64,000 bases of DNA from the NCBI GenBank assembly GCA_019787685.1, contig JAHNUO010000010.1, positions 1,860,001-1,924,000 on the forward strand, written 5' to 3'. Position 1 is the first letter of the stretch. Each line of letters begins with the position of its first letter. Both the position numbers and the translations under genes were made by a program. Positions 13,190 to 25,729 of this stretch are shown here, in pieces. The stretch comes from Chiua virens (lineage: Eukaryota > Basidiomycota > Agaricomycetes > Boletales > Boletaceae). A model generated the notes under the pieces. That model saw only the letters and a list, made by a program, of their open reading frames with translations. It was not told where the DNA came from and searched no databases.

Positions 13190-13900
13190 GAACGAAGGTC
13201 TCTCTGGGTGAGCAACACGGAGGCCAGTGGGGATAATTGTGGATGCAAGCGTAAGTTCAGATCTGAGTCCGTAAGAGCCGACACAGACAGGACTCAAAGA
13301 GGAGGGAGAGGAAATGGCAATGAGACCTCCGAGTCGATATTGGTGTCGCACGAGCTGACAGAGACAAAAGACTTTTGATTGAACCTTGATGGCGACGAAA
13401 TCATGGACGTGTTGAGATCATAAACGGAGATGTCTTGGAAGCCACACGGTTTTCCAGTGTTGAGATCACGATCATAAACGGACACGCGATTTTTCTGTTG
13501 TCGAGGATACAAACAGAGCGAACTGGCGATGACACTTGATCCGCCAAAGTGTAAATTCCCACGTGAATCCTTCTGCCAACTCCCACGAATCGATCATCTG
13601 GAGAGATCGCAAGTGCGCTGTCGTACCTGGATGAATCTTGGGCTGAAGGTCAAAGCAACTCGCGGATGGATCACATCACCTCGTGCGAGTCTATTGGCGT
13701 CGACGACTCTCGTGGGGTCTGAACTCCGTAGTTTCAATCCTTTCGGAGACCGGAGCTGATGGCGGTGGAAAGTCTGGTAGCCATGTGTCTGCCGTTGAAC
13801 GACGGTCGTCTGTATGAGCCTGATGGGCATGCCACCGTCCCAGGTGGATTTGCATTTCGGTTCACAAGGCTCGTGCTATGGTCAAAGACAGTATAGATAT
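13190..13900. pseudogene. relic block R1: WD40 fragment (minus) and GCN1 tail fragment (plus)
   Basis: Non-coding remnants. About 13.35-13.66 kb on the minus strand resembles a WD40 stretch of the neighbouring kinase family (ISPDDRFVGVG-like motif) broken by stops. About 13.74-13.88 kb on the plus strand resembles the GCN1 3' end around the EESLV motif. The same order occurs in blocks at 17.9-18.9 and 25.7-26.7 kb, so the block is part of the duplicated unit. Confidence 0.6.
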
Positions 13901-16900
13901 TTCAACGAGCAGCAGAATTGTCAGTCAGAACTAATTGAGCGTTCAAGATAACAGGAAACATTTTTTCTTGGACGCACTGCTAGTCGGCATGTACGCAAAT
14001 GCGAAAATGCGGCACGATAAATAACTTGTATTGAGGTGATCGTGTAATTAAACGAACAGGTGAAGAGTGAAATCGTACGCTAAAACAATCGTTTGTGAGA
14101 ATGAAGTTCGCATCCAAGTCTATGGGGACCGCTCTCGAAGGTCTCAAGATTCTGAGTTCCATAGCCTCCTTCCTTTATTCGTAACAACTCGAGACTATTT
14201 GTTGTCTGTGATTATTTGGTGGCCAGCCTCGTCGTCGAGCTCCAGAGTCGACGATGATCTCAGCGAGTCGCGGAGAGGTATGAATGGTGGACAATCACTG
14301 CAGAACGATTGGACCTTGGAGATGATCGCCTCTGCAGTGGGCCGCTGCTCCATCGGAGACCAACAAAGTTGGATCAAGTCCCAGTGCGACTCCTCGATCG
14401 GTCGAGAAACGGGCCTGCCTGGATTCTGGCCCCTTGCTAAGCGAAGCACGATGGCCATGTCTTCGCGGACTTCTGACCATGGTTGTTTTCCAGATAACAC
14501 CTACATGAAGATCAGTATGGACTCGCCTGGCGTTTTCATTTGCAGCTTTAAACGTACCTGAAGAGCGATGCAACCAAAGGAATAAATGTCACTCTTGGGT
14601 GTCTGATTGAATCCCTCATCTGGTTCAATTTGCTCTGGTGCAATCCAGCGCAAGGCTCCAGGTCGGGCGGTAGACCTTTGGAGATAAGCCAAACCTGCTG
14701 GGATATTCCCCGTCAAGGAGGTGAATCCGAAATCAGCTAGGCATGCTGTGTAATCCGCATCGAGAAGTACATTGTTCTGTTCAGTGGTCAGACCAAAAAA
14801 ATAGAGTATTTCATCCCTCACTGGCACGTACACAGCTCAGGTCACCATGGACAAACGGAAAGGAATGTACTGTAAGACATTATTGCTTCGAAACCCAAAG
14901 CAGGGTGAGAAACACCCACGGTAATCCAATCCACTTGCAATGTCCAGAAGCTATAACAAGCAATTAGGAAATGTGACACAGGTAGACATTCAGGACGTGG
15001 GACTCACAAGTTGGAGTTGGTGACCTAAACCCAGGGTGTCGTCATACTTTGCTAAGAATTGGTGGAGGGAACCATTAGGCATCCATAATGACACCAACGA
15101 CATTGCACCATGCATTCCGAACCCGTGTGCGATACCTAGAAACGGGACGATATTGACATGATTTAGTCTCTTCCAAATTCCGAGCTCTCGATTCATCATC
15201 TACAGCAAGGTTTGATTCATGCTTGTTCGACCACAGAAAAAATACCTTGAGATGTTTATCATCTGTCTCCTCTCCAGTGGTAACTTTAAAGCGGAGGGCC
15301 TTCACAGCAACCTACAGGAAAAGTCTGTATAAGTTTGATGCGGCTGTGTCATAACGCACACTCAAACCTCTGACGGTGACGGGCTGCTAACATAGCAGCA
15401 CCTATGGACGTCACCAAACCCGCCTACGGCTGAGTACCGCTCATCATATTTAATGATGAAGGGCGTGAGATCGAGTGGGTGCGGAAAATTAGGTCTGACA
15501 AAGTTGTACAAGGAATGTCATGAAGGAACCGCACTGCACAGAAAACGAAATGACATACTCAAGCTTGAACTGTTGGTGCTTTCTGTCCACTTTCGAAGAA
15601 GTCTCCAGGGCTGAATATGAACTAGACAGTGTGACAGGGTTAATGGGTCTAGAGCGCTATGGAGTACGCGTCAGCGATCAAACGGAGAAGTGCTAGCGGG
15701 ATGCACTTACTCTAAGACGCATATGCTTCTCTTGCACATGTTTCAACATACCTTCGCGGTTCATCTTATCTTGATCTTTCAATCGACATCCTGTCCACCT
15801 GCAGGACACACGATGGTCCCGTCGCGATTTGATCACGCCGTGAATAGTGAGATGGTGTGACAAATTTGCGGTAGTAATTGGTTGCGCACACATAGTCCCA
15901 TCGTCGTTTATCCATCCACAAGTGTGTAGGGCAAAGTCATTTGCAAGTGAAGGTGACCGAGTCAAGCGGCGCAGAACGCTTTTCGCAGGGAAGCTTGACT
16001 GAGGATTTTGACTTGGACGAGCAGGCGATACAGTCAGTGAGAAGGTACGAGGGTCAATGGACCCGAGTGTCGAGCTTTCTGTGATGGACGAAACTGTCTG
16101 TGCCATGCCGGAAAGGGGGGTCTGAACTCCCTGATAGGATATACCCACGAAGGAGTTGAATGACCTAGTCTCCTCGCTAAACGTTGTGGGACTATCAATG
16201 TAATTTAGAGTACTCTCGGGCTGGGAGATGTAGTTCTGGTTCGCCGTGAAGGTGTGATTTTGCGTGAGGAAGGAATCCGGTGATGAGTAATTCGACGACG
16301 ATGAGTAATCTAGTTGAGGGTATGCAAAGTGGCCAGGTAAAGAACCGTTCATGACCTATGCAAGCATTAACACATAAGCAAGCTGCGCAAGCCACGCGAC
16401 AAGTGCAATGAGATTTACTGACACTAGGAGGAGATAGTGCGACTTGCGAGAGTGAGGAATAGGTATTTGGCTCTTCTTCAAAGTCGGACCGTATGCGTAT
16501 GTAGGGTGAAAGTGGCGGAACGAGAGGTGCCTGTGCACCCTTAGCATGAGTTTGAAGCATGCTTGAGGAACGTACCTGCCACACATATATCTTTCCATTC
16601 CATGTTGCCGATACCACGGATTCACCGGAAGGAGAGAAGGAAACCGCCCTTACGAAGTCAGGATGTTGTAGACATCCGATGGGAGAACCAGTAGTTGTAT
16701 CCCAAAAGCGGACAGTTTTATCCTTTGACGCACTCGCGAGTACGGATCCGTCTGGGGAAAGGGAAAGAGAACATATCAAGCCGGTGTGACCTGCCCATTC
16801 TTGACCGATCTGTTCGCCTGTGGTTGAATCCCAACAACGAATCGTCTTGTCAACAGAGCCAGAGAAAATCCTGGCGCCATCGTGTGACCACAAAATACTT

Positions 16901-17916
16901 AAGATTTGGAATTGATGGCCATTCAGTGGACCGAGGATGAGTTTGCCTGTCGTCACGTCATGCACGGAGATCTCTCGCCATCTTCCACATGCCAGTTTGC
17001 TGCCATCGGGAGAGAAGCAGGGCGAGTTGGCGAAGAAGACGTCGATGGCGTTTACCCGTGTCCCCTGCAGAGTGTAAATTCCTACGGTGCTCCCACCGAC
17101 TACCACGAGTCGATTCTCGGGAGAGAGAGCAAGTCTGCCGAGGCACCCTGAATGAGTCCATTCTTTGACCAGCTTGTGTGACTGCGCGTCCCACACTTTG
17201 ATGTTACTCCAGTCAGCGCTGATAATCTTCGTGTCGTCCTTCGTCACTGCAACTCCCAAAACTGCTGTGTCATGCACCATCGAAGTGCCTTCCTGTTCTC
17301 CATTTCCCACATCCCATACCTCTGTAGTATTATGAGAGCCGGTGACAACACGTCTTCCATCGCCAAAATACGCGAACACGCGGATACCCGTATGTGTCGA
17401 GATTACTTGATTCGGCGACAAACCGTGGTCGTCGCAGTGGTGAGAGGCATTATTCAACGTGAGGATGTTCTGGGGGATGGTCGAGCGATTCATCCGAGGT
17501 GCGCGCTGAAAAGACTGGTGGAGAGAATGCACGAATACTCCATATAAGCTATGGTCAACGAGGTTAACACGTGCGGCACGGCCTCATGGCGATACAGTGG
17601 CTCTCCCAAGCGCCCATCCTGTTATCCAGGGATATGTCCTACAATGGAACCTCCCTCCAAAGATGGACTTCTACCCGATAATCCTACTTCCCGTTTCCTT
17701 CTTCGACACATGCCATACACGGCCTATGATATGAACACAAATATATTAGCTCGACTATTGGCACAGGCATGGTGGCACATACGGGTGCGACATGTTATCT
17801 TGTATTCCTTACTTGTTCAAAGCGACAGCATGCTCTATCGTCCGATTCGGAGGTCATCAGACGCCGACTGTGTCGTTCTTGTGCGTCTGGAACTGATTGG
17901 ACAGTGTCAACGATAG
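13250..17916. repeat. duplication unit 1 (about 4.7 kb) carrying U1
   Basis: The sequence from about 13250 (gtaagttcagatctg) to about 17916 recurs in tandem as the next unit. The junction lies at 17916/17917, where the right flank (aacgata) meets a new copy of the left start (gtgtaagctcagatctg). Stretch 17494-17916 holds the U1 upstream region and no gene that I can support. Confidence 0.7.
14195..17493 (-). CDS. U1: WD40 repeat / zinc-finger-like linker / TKL protein kinase fusion
   Basis: One ten-exon gene, intact, about 930 aa. Exons: 17493-16423, 16355-15711, 15656-15559, 15494-15368, 15311-15246, 15199-15008, 14950-14920, 14869-14832, 14776-14558, 14500-14195; every junction has GT-AG ends and matching phase. 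Exon 1 is a WD40 propeller (VWD, CWD, FWD and VWQ strand ends, GHxxxI turns). Exon 2 holds a Ser/Asn-rich linker and two zinc-finger-like motifs: CX9C with a following HX3H, then CX4C with HX4H. Exons 4-10 are a kinase: loop GGFGDV, VAVK lysine, catalytic HGDL (no Arg before Asp, non-RD), NNVLLD, DFGF, APEQ, DIYSFGC. An earlier in-frame GTG at 17532 is not a normal start, so ATG 17493 is chosen. The product is probably a cytosolic sensor-kinase; its ligand and targets are unknown. Confidence 0.85.
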
Positions 17917-18960
17917 TGTAAGCTCAGATCTGAATCCCCAAGACAAGGATCCAGACACAGGCAGGAGGAAGAGGAGGAAGAGAAGGAAGAGGAAATGACA
18001 GTAAGACCTCCGAGTCGACATTGGTGTCACACGAGCTGACAGAGACAAAAGATTCTTGATTGAAGCTTGATGGCGACGAGATCATGGACAGAGGACGCGT
18101 TTTCCAGTGTTGAGATCATAAACGGAGATGTCCTTGAAGCCACACGCGATTTTTCTGTTGTCGGGATAGAAACAGAGCGAACTGGACGTCACTTGATCCA
18201 CCAAAATGTAAATTCCCACGTGAATCCTTTTACCAACCCCCACGAATCGACCATCTGGATCCGGGAGAGATCGCCAGTGCGACCACTTTGCGCGACTCTA
18301 CGTCCCATGATTTGATCGTGACATCCTGAGTAAAGCCGATGAATCTTTGAAAGCCAAAGCATCTCGCGGATGGATCACATCGCCTCGTGCGAGTCTATGG
18401 GCGTCGACGGCTCTCGTGGGATCTGAACTCCGTAGCTTCATTCATTTCCTCGTACAGACCGGAGCCTGGTATCCGTTCTCCGTGGTCATCTGCTAGTTAT
18501 GGTTCATGTGGTAGTCTCAACATGTTCTATTGCGCGTGCTCAATTACTAGTACCTATCCCGTCCCTGGTACGCCTCCGTAGGTGTTATCCTCTCGCGCGA
18601 TCCTCGTAAGTGCGCGGACCCGAGGACACCGATGAAGGCGTCCAGCCCGATGAAACGCTGTTCGCCAACCTAGTCCCGTCATTGCGTACCGTGGCTCTCA
18701 AGGTCGAGGAGAGCGTGGTAGCGAGTGACCTACGATGTCACGTCTGGTGCGCGATCCACGGGAGGTCACCAAAGAGATGTCGGTGGACGATGAGGCAAGT
18801 CTAGTAGCCATGTGTCTGCCGTTGAACGACGGTCGTCTGTAAGAGCCCGATGGGCATGCTACCGTCCCAGGTGGATTTGCAGCTCGGTTCACGAGGCTCG
18901 TGCTATGGTCAAAGACAGTATAAATATTTCGACGAGCAGCAGAATTGCCAGTCAGAACTA
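17917..18960. pseudogene. relic block R2: WD40 fragment and GCN1 tail fragment
   Basis: Starts the second tandem unit. About 17.93-18.33 kb is a broken WD40 stretch on the minus strand. About 18.48-18.90 kb on the plus strand clearly resembles the GCN1 3' end at 9.32-9.59 kb (the blocks giving PEDTDEGVQPDET and LKVEESV), but with substitutions and broken frames. It is older than the 23.4 kb GCN1 copy, judging by its greater divergence. Confidence 0.65.
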
Positions 18961-19223
18961 ATTGAGCGTTGAAGATAATAGGACACATTTTTGCTTGAAC
19001 TCACTGTAGTAGTCGACATGTGTGCATATGCGAAGATGCTGCACGATAAATAACTCGCATTGAGGTGATCGTGTAATTAAACGAACAGGTGAAGAGTGAA
19101 ATCGTACGCTAAAACAATCATTTGTGAAAATAAAGTTCGCATCCGAGTCAATGGAGACCGCTCTCGAAGGTCTCAAGATTCTGAGTTCCATAGCCCCCTT
19201 CCTTTGTGCGTATCAACTCGAGA

Positions 19224-22185
19224 CTATTCGTTGTCTGTGATCTCTCGGTGGCCGGCCTCGTCGTCGAACTCCATAGTCGACGATGATCTCAGCAAGTCGC
19301 GGAGAGGTATGAATGGTGGACAATCACTGCAGAACGATTGGACTTTGGAGATGATCGCCTCTGCAGTGGGCCGCTGCTCTATCGGAGACCAACAAAGTTG
19401 GATCAAGTCCCAGTGCGACTCCTCGATCGGTCGAGAAACGGGCCTGCCTGGATTCTTGCCGGCTACTAAGCAGCGTACGATGGCCATGTCTTCGCGGACT
19501 TCTGACCATGGTTGTTTTCCAGATAACACCTACGTGAAGATTAGCATGGACTGGCCTGGCACTTTCATTTGCAGCTTTGAACGTGCCTGAAGAGCAATGC
19601 AACCAAAGGAATAAATGTCACTCTTGGGTGTCCGATTGAATCCCTCTTCAGTTTGCTCTGGTGCAATCCAGCGCAAGGCTCCAGGCCGGGCGGTAGACAT
19701 TTGGAGATAAGCCAATGCTTCTGGGATATTCCCCGCCAAGGAGGTGAATCCGAAATCGGCTAAGCGTGGTGTGTAATCCGCATCGAGAAGGACATTATTC
19801 TGTCTGGTGATCAGATCAAAAAAATAGAGTATTTAACCCCTAACTGGCACGTACACAGCTCAGGTCACCATGGACAAACGGAAAGGAATGCACTGTAAGA
19901 CATTATTGCTTCGAAACGCAAAGGAGAGTGAGAAACACCCACGGTAATCCAATCCACTTGCAATGTCTGGGAGCTACGACAAGCGATTAGGCAATGTGAC
20001 ACAGGTAGACATTCAGGGCACGGGACTCACAAGTTGGAGTCGGTGACCTAAACCCAGGGTATCGTCATACTTTGCCAAGAATTGGTGGAGAGAACCATTA
20101 GGCATCCACAATGACACCAACGACATTGTACCATGCATTCCGAACCCATGTGCGATACCTAGAAACGGGACAATATTGACATGGTTCAGTCTCTTCCAAA
20201 TTCCGAGTTCTCGCTTCAACATCTACAGCAAGGTTTGATTCATGCTTGTTTTGACCGAAGAAAAGAATACCTTGAGATGTTTATCATCTGTCTCCTCTCC
20301 GGTGGTAAATTTAAAGCGGAGGGCCTTCACAGCAACCTACAGGAAAAGTCTGTATAAGTTCAACACTATGCCATAGCACACACTCGAACCTCTGATAGTG
20401 ACGGGCTGCTAACATAGCACTTATAGACATCACCAAACCCGCCTACAGCTGAGTACCGCTCCTCACATTTAACGATGAAGGGGGTGAGATCAAGTGGATG
20501 CGGAAAATTAGGTCTGACAAAGTTGTACAAGGAATGTCATGAAGGAACCACACTGCACAGAAAACGAAATGACATACTCAAGCCAGAACTGTTGGTGCTT
20601 TCTGTCCACTTTCGAAGAAGTCTCCAGGGCTAAGCATGAACTAGACAGCGTGACAGGGTTAATGGGTCTAGAGAGCTATGGAGTACGCGTCAGCGATCAA
20701 ACAGAGAAGTGCTAGCGGGATGCACTTACGAAGGAGTTGAATGGCCTAGTCTCCTCGCTAAATGTTGTGGGATTATCAATGTAATTTAGAGTACTCTCGG
20801 GCTGGGAGATGTAGTTCTGGTTCACCGTGAAGGTGTGATTTTGCATGAGGAAGGAATCCGGTGATGAGTAATTCGACGACGACGAGTGATCTAGTTGAGG
20901 GTATGCAAAGTGGCCAGGTAAAGAACCGTTCATGACCTATGCAAGCATTAACACATAAGCAAGCTGTGCAAGTCACGCGACGAGTGTAGTGAGATTTACT
21001 GACACTAGGAGGGAGTTCTTGCAGACGGCCGTTCCTGAGCGAACGACCATCGGCAACGAATGTTGATTCCTGGTTGGCTAGGATTGCAGATAGCGCGACT
21101 TGCGAGAATGAGGAATGAGTATTTGGCTCTTCTGCAAAGTCGGACCGTATGCGTATGTAGGGTGGAAGTGGCGGGACGAGAAGTGCCTGTGCACGCTTAG
21201 CATGAGCTTGAAGCACGGTCGACGAGCGTACCTGCCACACATACACCTTTCCAATCCATGTTGCCGATACCACGGATTCACCGAAGGGAGAGAAGGAAAC
21301 CGCCCTTACGCTGTCAGGATGTTGTAAACATCCGATGGGAGAACCAGTAGTTGTGTCCCAAAGGCGGACAGTTTGATCCTTTGACGCACTCGCGAGTGTG
21401 GATCCGTCTGGAGAAAGGGAAAGGGACCATATCGAGTCGGTGTGACCTTCCCAGTCTTGACCGATCTGTTCACCTGTGGTTGAATCCCAGCAACGAATCG
21501 TCTTGTTATCAGAGCCAGAGAAAATCCTGGCGCCATCGTGTGACCACAAAAGATTCCAGACTAGAGTTTGATGGCCATTCAGTGGACCGAGGATGAGTTT
21601 GGCTGTCGTCACGTCATACACGGAGATCTCTCGCCGTCTGCCACAGGCCAGTTTGCTGCCGTCGGGAGAGAAGCAGACCGAGTTGGCGAGGATGTCGATG
21701 GTGTTTACCCGTGTCCCCTGCAGAGTGTAAATTCTCACGGGATTCCCAGTAACTGCCACGAGTCGATCGTCAGGAGAGAGAGCAAGTTTGCCGAAGCACC
21801 CTGGATGAGTCCATTGATTGACCAGCTTGTGCGACTGCGCGTCCCACACTTTGGTGTCACTCCGGCTAGTGGTGATGATCTTCGTGTCGTCCTTCGTCAC
21901 TGCAACTCCCAAAACTGCTACGTTGTGCACCATCGAAGTCCCTTCTTGTTCTCCATTTTCCACATCCCATACCTTCGTAGTATCACGAGAGCCGGTGACA
22001 ACACGTCTTCCATCCCCAAAACACGCGAACACCTCGATACCCGTATGTATCGAGATTACTCGATTCGGCGACAAACCGTGGTCGTCGCAGTGTTGAGGGG
22101 CATTATTCGACGTGAGGATGTTCTGGGGGATGGTCGAGCGATTCATCCGAGGTGCGTGCTGAAAAGACTGGTGGAGGGAATGCAT
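19224..22185 (-). CDS. U2: WD40 / kinase fusion, finger module deleted in frame
   Basis: Second close paralogue, ten exons, all phases consistent, about 818 aa: 22185-21004, 20936-20730, 20675-20578, 20513-20390, 20336-20271, 20222-20031, 19973-19943, 19892-19855, 19799-19587, 19529-19224. It has a true ATG at 22185 (ATG 22146 also possible). The WD40 exon is longer than in U1 by a 25-residue segment before the splice site. Exon 2 is 207 nt instead of 645: 438 nt (146 codons) containing both zinc-finger-like motifs are gone, yet the splice donor GTAAGT is kept. The kinase keeps GGFGDVYKC, VAVK, HGDL, DFGF and APEQ. The last intron (19530-19586) has a GC donor where U1 has GT. Predicted functional. 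Confidence 0.82.
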
Positions 22186-22590
22186 GAATACTCCATATAC
22201 AGCTTATAAGCTATGGTCAACGAGGTCAACACGCGCGGTACGGCCTCGTGGCGATACAGCGGCTCTCCCAAGCGCCCATCCTGTTATCCAGGCATACGTC
22301 CTACAATGGGATCTCTCTCCAAAGATTGACTTCTACCCAATAATCCTACTTCCATTTTTCCTTCTTCGACATGTGCCATACATGGCCATACGAACAAAAT
22401 ATCTTAGCTCGATTATCGGTACAGGTATGGCGGCATATACGGCTGCGACGTGTTATCTTGTATTCCTTACTTGTTCAAAGCGACAGCATGCTCTATCGTC
22501 CGATTTGGAGGTCATCAGACGCCGACTGTGTCGTTCTTGTGCGTTTGGAACCGAGTGGACAGAGTGTTAACGATAATGACGAAAACATTA

Positions 22591-23385
22591 TTTAGGTCCG
22601 AGCAATCTATGGACAGCTCACATCGTCCCATGCCCTCTATGTAATTGACCAATCCCCCATGCTTGTATCACAAGACCCCGACTAGCGTCAGCAAAAAGCT
22701 TGCTTGGAATATGTTGTCATTGCATCAGATACCATCGAATTAAAATATCTTCAAGTTCAATGAATGCGAGAGTTCGATGCCGACACTCGACTGCCAGCCA
22801 GATGAACCCTCCAGCGCCCTCCGCAGCAGACTCGGAGAACACCAGACAAGTCTTGGCATGAAAGGAATGCGTAGTACGTGCGTAATCAAAACACTGACGC
22901 TGCAAATCATGGCCATTAGATGGGTGGAAACTGACCGGGGCCGACAGCGGTGTCATTCGCGCACCCCAATATTATATCCAGGGAGTCCACGCTCAGAGTC
23001 TGTCTGCATTCTCTGCCAGTGCAGCTTTCGGAGGAAGAACGTCATACCTTGGCGACGAGGTATATTCTTGCAGGCCTATTTGAGGTCAATTGCGAATACT
23101 AGTCGGTTAATCAAAAATTAATTAGGGCCAACCACAATGGTTAGACATGAAATTTTTGTCGTTTTTCCTTGCCTCTCATCGCAGACTTCGACGATTAAAA
23201 TTACCAATGCAACCTTTTCCCCAAGGGACGTCCATGTGTAGCATCTTCCGTATGTCGTTTCCCTGCTGCTTTGGACAATGTATACTCATGAGAAACGTTT
23301 TCACTTTAGACGAGGACAGGAAGCAGACTGTTCGTGGTGTGCAGTACCAACAAAACAGTATGCTGCCCTTACTAGGTTTGCCGTA
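22591..23385. repeat. flank segment X, duplicated at 30.77-31.49 kb
   Basis: Non-coding as far as I can see; the short ORFs on both strands are not conserved between the two copies. The segment begins near tttaggtccgagcaatc and ends abruptly at about 23385, where it joins the interior of GCN1. Its partner copy continues into different DNA at about 31490, so this marks the tandem-duplication breakpoint. Confidence 0.65.
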
Positions 23386-25440
23386 TCTGTCCAGTTTACT
23401 TCCGATGGTGCACGTCACGCTGGTCGACCCTATTCCCGAGGCGCGTGCGACGGCCGCCAAGACGCTCGGGACGCTCGTCGAGCGGCTCGGGGAGGTGCAT
23501 TTCCCGGATTTGGTCCCTGGCCTGTTGAGGACGCTCAAGACGGAGACGTCGGGCGTCGACCGCCAAGGTGCCGCACAGGGGCTGAGCGAAGTCCTGTCCG
23601 GACTGGGCATGGAACGTCTCGAGGGCCTCTTACCGGACATCATCGCCAATGCGCAGTCGCCGCGGAGCACCGTACGCGAGGGATTCATGTCCCTGCTCGT
23701 CTTCCTTCCTCCAACGTTTGGGAACCGATTTCAAGCGCACGCCCAAGATCATTACCCCGATTTTGAGCGGGCTGGCGGGTGCAGAGGAGTTTGTGAGGGA
23801 GGCGGCGATGCGTGCGGGACGGACGATCGTGACGAATTATGCGAGTCGTGCGATCGACTTGTTGTTGCCCGAGTTGGAGGAGGGGATGTTTGATGCTGGG
23901 TGGCGGATCAGGGTGCGTGCTGTTGGGTGTTGGCTCATCGTTTACTGACGCGTCGGTAGTAATCCTCGATCACGTTGGTGCCAGTGGGCGAGTTGTTGTT
24001 CAAGGTATCTGGGATTACGAGCAAGCCTGAGATGGGGGATGAGGAGGAGATGGCCGAGGCGGCTGTGGCGGAGTCGTCCCGACGGGCGTTGACGGAGGTG
24101 TTGGGTGCAGAGCGACGGGATCGGATTTTGTCGGCATTGTAGACGCCGTCAACGTCGTTCGACAGTCGTCGATTCATATTTGGAAGGCGCTCGTGCACAA
24201 TACGCCGAGAACGGGTGCGTACGCGTATCGAGAGGATCAGTTTCTGATGCTGCTCTAGTGCGCGAGATTTTACCCGAGTTGGTCCGTCAGCTCGTCAAGT
24301 TGTGTTCGAGCGACGAGTTTGAGCAACAAGAGGTGCGTGCTGTTTACGCGGGTATCGTGTCCTGATGTAGACGGCCACACGGACGACTACGGAGCTGTGC
24401 CGCAAGTTTGGTGAAAAAATTCTGGGCGAGATCATTCCGATTCTGCAGCATAGGGTTACGTCACCTGATGCGCGTACCCGTCAAGGCGTGTGCATCATGT
24501 TGTCGGACATCATGTCGGTGTCTTTTCTGTTTCTTGATACTGTCTGACGATGTTTTCAGGGAAAGCACGACGGATACGCAGCGCGAGGGCCACGAAAGCG
24601 AGATTGTGAACATGGTTCGGACCTCGCTCGTGGACGACGATGCTATTGTCAGGACGGCAGCCGCCAAAGCGTTTGGTACCTTCCAGGAGCATATCGGGGC
24701 CAAAGCGATCAATCAGACGATACCGACACTCTTGGAAGCGTTGTGTCAGCCTGGCGAGCGTTCTGGAACGGCGCTCCAAGCCTTGCGTGAAGTCATGTCG
24801 GTGAGCCGTGGTTCATGAAGCCGAGGGGCCGTGGGCTGATGTGTGCTTACTGCTCTAGGTTCGTGCGGCGACGGTGTTCCCAGTGCTGATTCCAACGTTG
24901 ATTGCGACGCCCGTGACGGTGTTCAATGTGCGAATACTTGCGTCTCTCGTCACTGTGGCTGGCAACGCGCTCAGCAAGCGGTTGACAGTCATATTGAACG
25001 CGTTGGTCAACGTGATAGAAGAGGACAAGGATGAGGAGTTGGGGGATGCTTTGTACGAGACGTTGCGCGCGTTGCTTGGGTCGATCGAGGATCCAGAAGG
25101 CTTGAACACGTTGATGCTCTTATTGCTTGGATGGTACGTACATGGAGTTCTCTTGCGTCGGACTTTTGTCTGACTTGGATACGCAGGACCAAGGACGCCG
25201 CACCGACACGTCGTGCGAGTGCGTGCGATTTGTTTGCCGTCTTTTGCGAGGTATCCGAGCTTGATTCCGCTCTGTACCGGGTGGACTGGGTTCGACAACT
25301 CATCTCGTTGTTTGATGATCCCGAAGTCAACGTTCACACTGCGGCGTGGAAGGCGTTTGATACGTTTATCAAGTCTATACCCAGGAAGAGCGTGGCGAAC
25401 GAGCGTCCTGCGATTTCACGTCCGGCGTGCGATTACGAAG
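23386..25440 (+). pseudogene. truncated duplicate of the GCN1 3' two-thirds
   Basis: Starts inside GCN1 at the position matching about 6464 and follows the original, introns included, with scattered substitutions. Differences: it keeps the frame at the site where the first copy has an extra base (6651); a two-base loss near 23738 breaks the frame; 23 bases around the LYLARQ codons (7228-7250) are missing; and about 980 bp (original about 8500-9478) is deleted at about 25383 with a short AGG/AAGGA overlap. It lacks a start and cannot make GCN1. It is useful as an internal control for the reading frame of the first copy. Confidence 0.85.
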
Positions 25441-25729
25441 ACAATTAAATTCACAAGGCTCAGTGGCGCCTAGACCTCATCTGCTGTGAAGATGAACTTC
25501 TACATCCGAGTCTATGAAAAGGCTGATGTGACGAAACCGCGAAATGTGTAGTATTGGATGATGGTCTAATGTTGGGGGATTTCAGAGCAAAGGTTTCAAG
25601 AAAGATCAGCCATTTTTAATGGAAATTCAAACTTGCCTAGGTTCATCTATCCGTACCGTCACGCGTGAAACATCAACTTGTGTGTATTCCAAGTGTTAAG
25701 GGAACTGGGAACGAAAATCTTTCTGGGTG
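25441..25729. other. junction left by deletion of the duplicated dynamin gene
   Basis: 25430-25516 matches the GCN1 3' flank (9645-9730). From 25517 on it matches the last codons and 3' flank of the dynamin gene (13013 onward). The whole dynamin gene body, about 3.28 kb, is therefore missing between 25516 and 25517. The ends share only TG. Confidence 0.8.

Larger units (their letters stand above)
17917..22590. repeat. duplication unit 2 carrying U2
   Basis: Tandem copy of unit 1 with high similarity in exons, introns and flanks, so it was copied as DNA and not through RNA. Stretch 22186-22590 is the upstream flank and matches 17494-17916 and 30376-30770. No gene is seen in it. Confidence 0.7.

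Noticed and set aside
21568..22209. 213-codon plus-strand ORF opposite the U2 WD40 exon
   Set aside because: Antisense to a WD40 exon with clear blades; the matching ORF is broken in U1 and U3.
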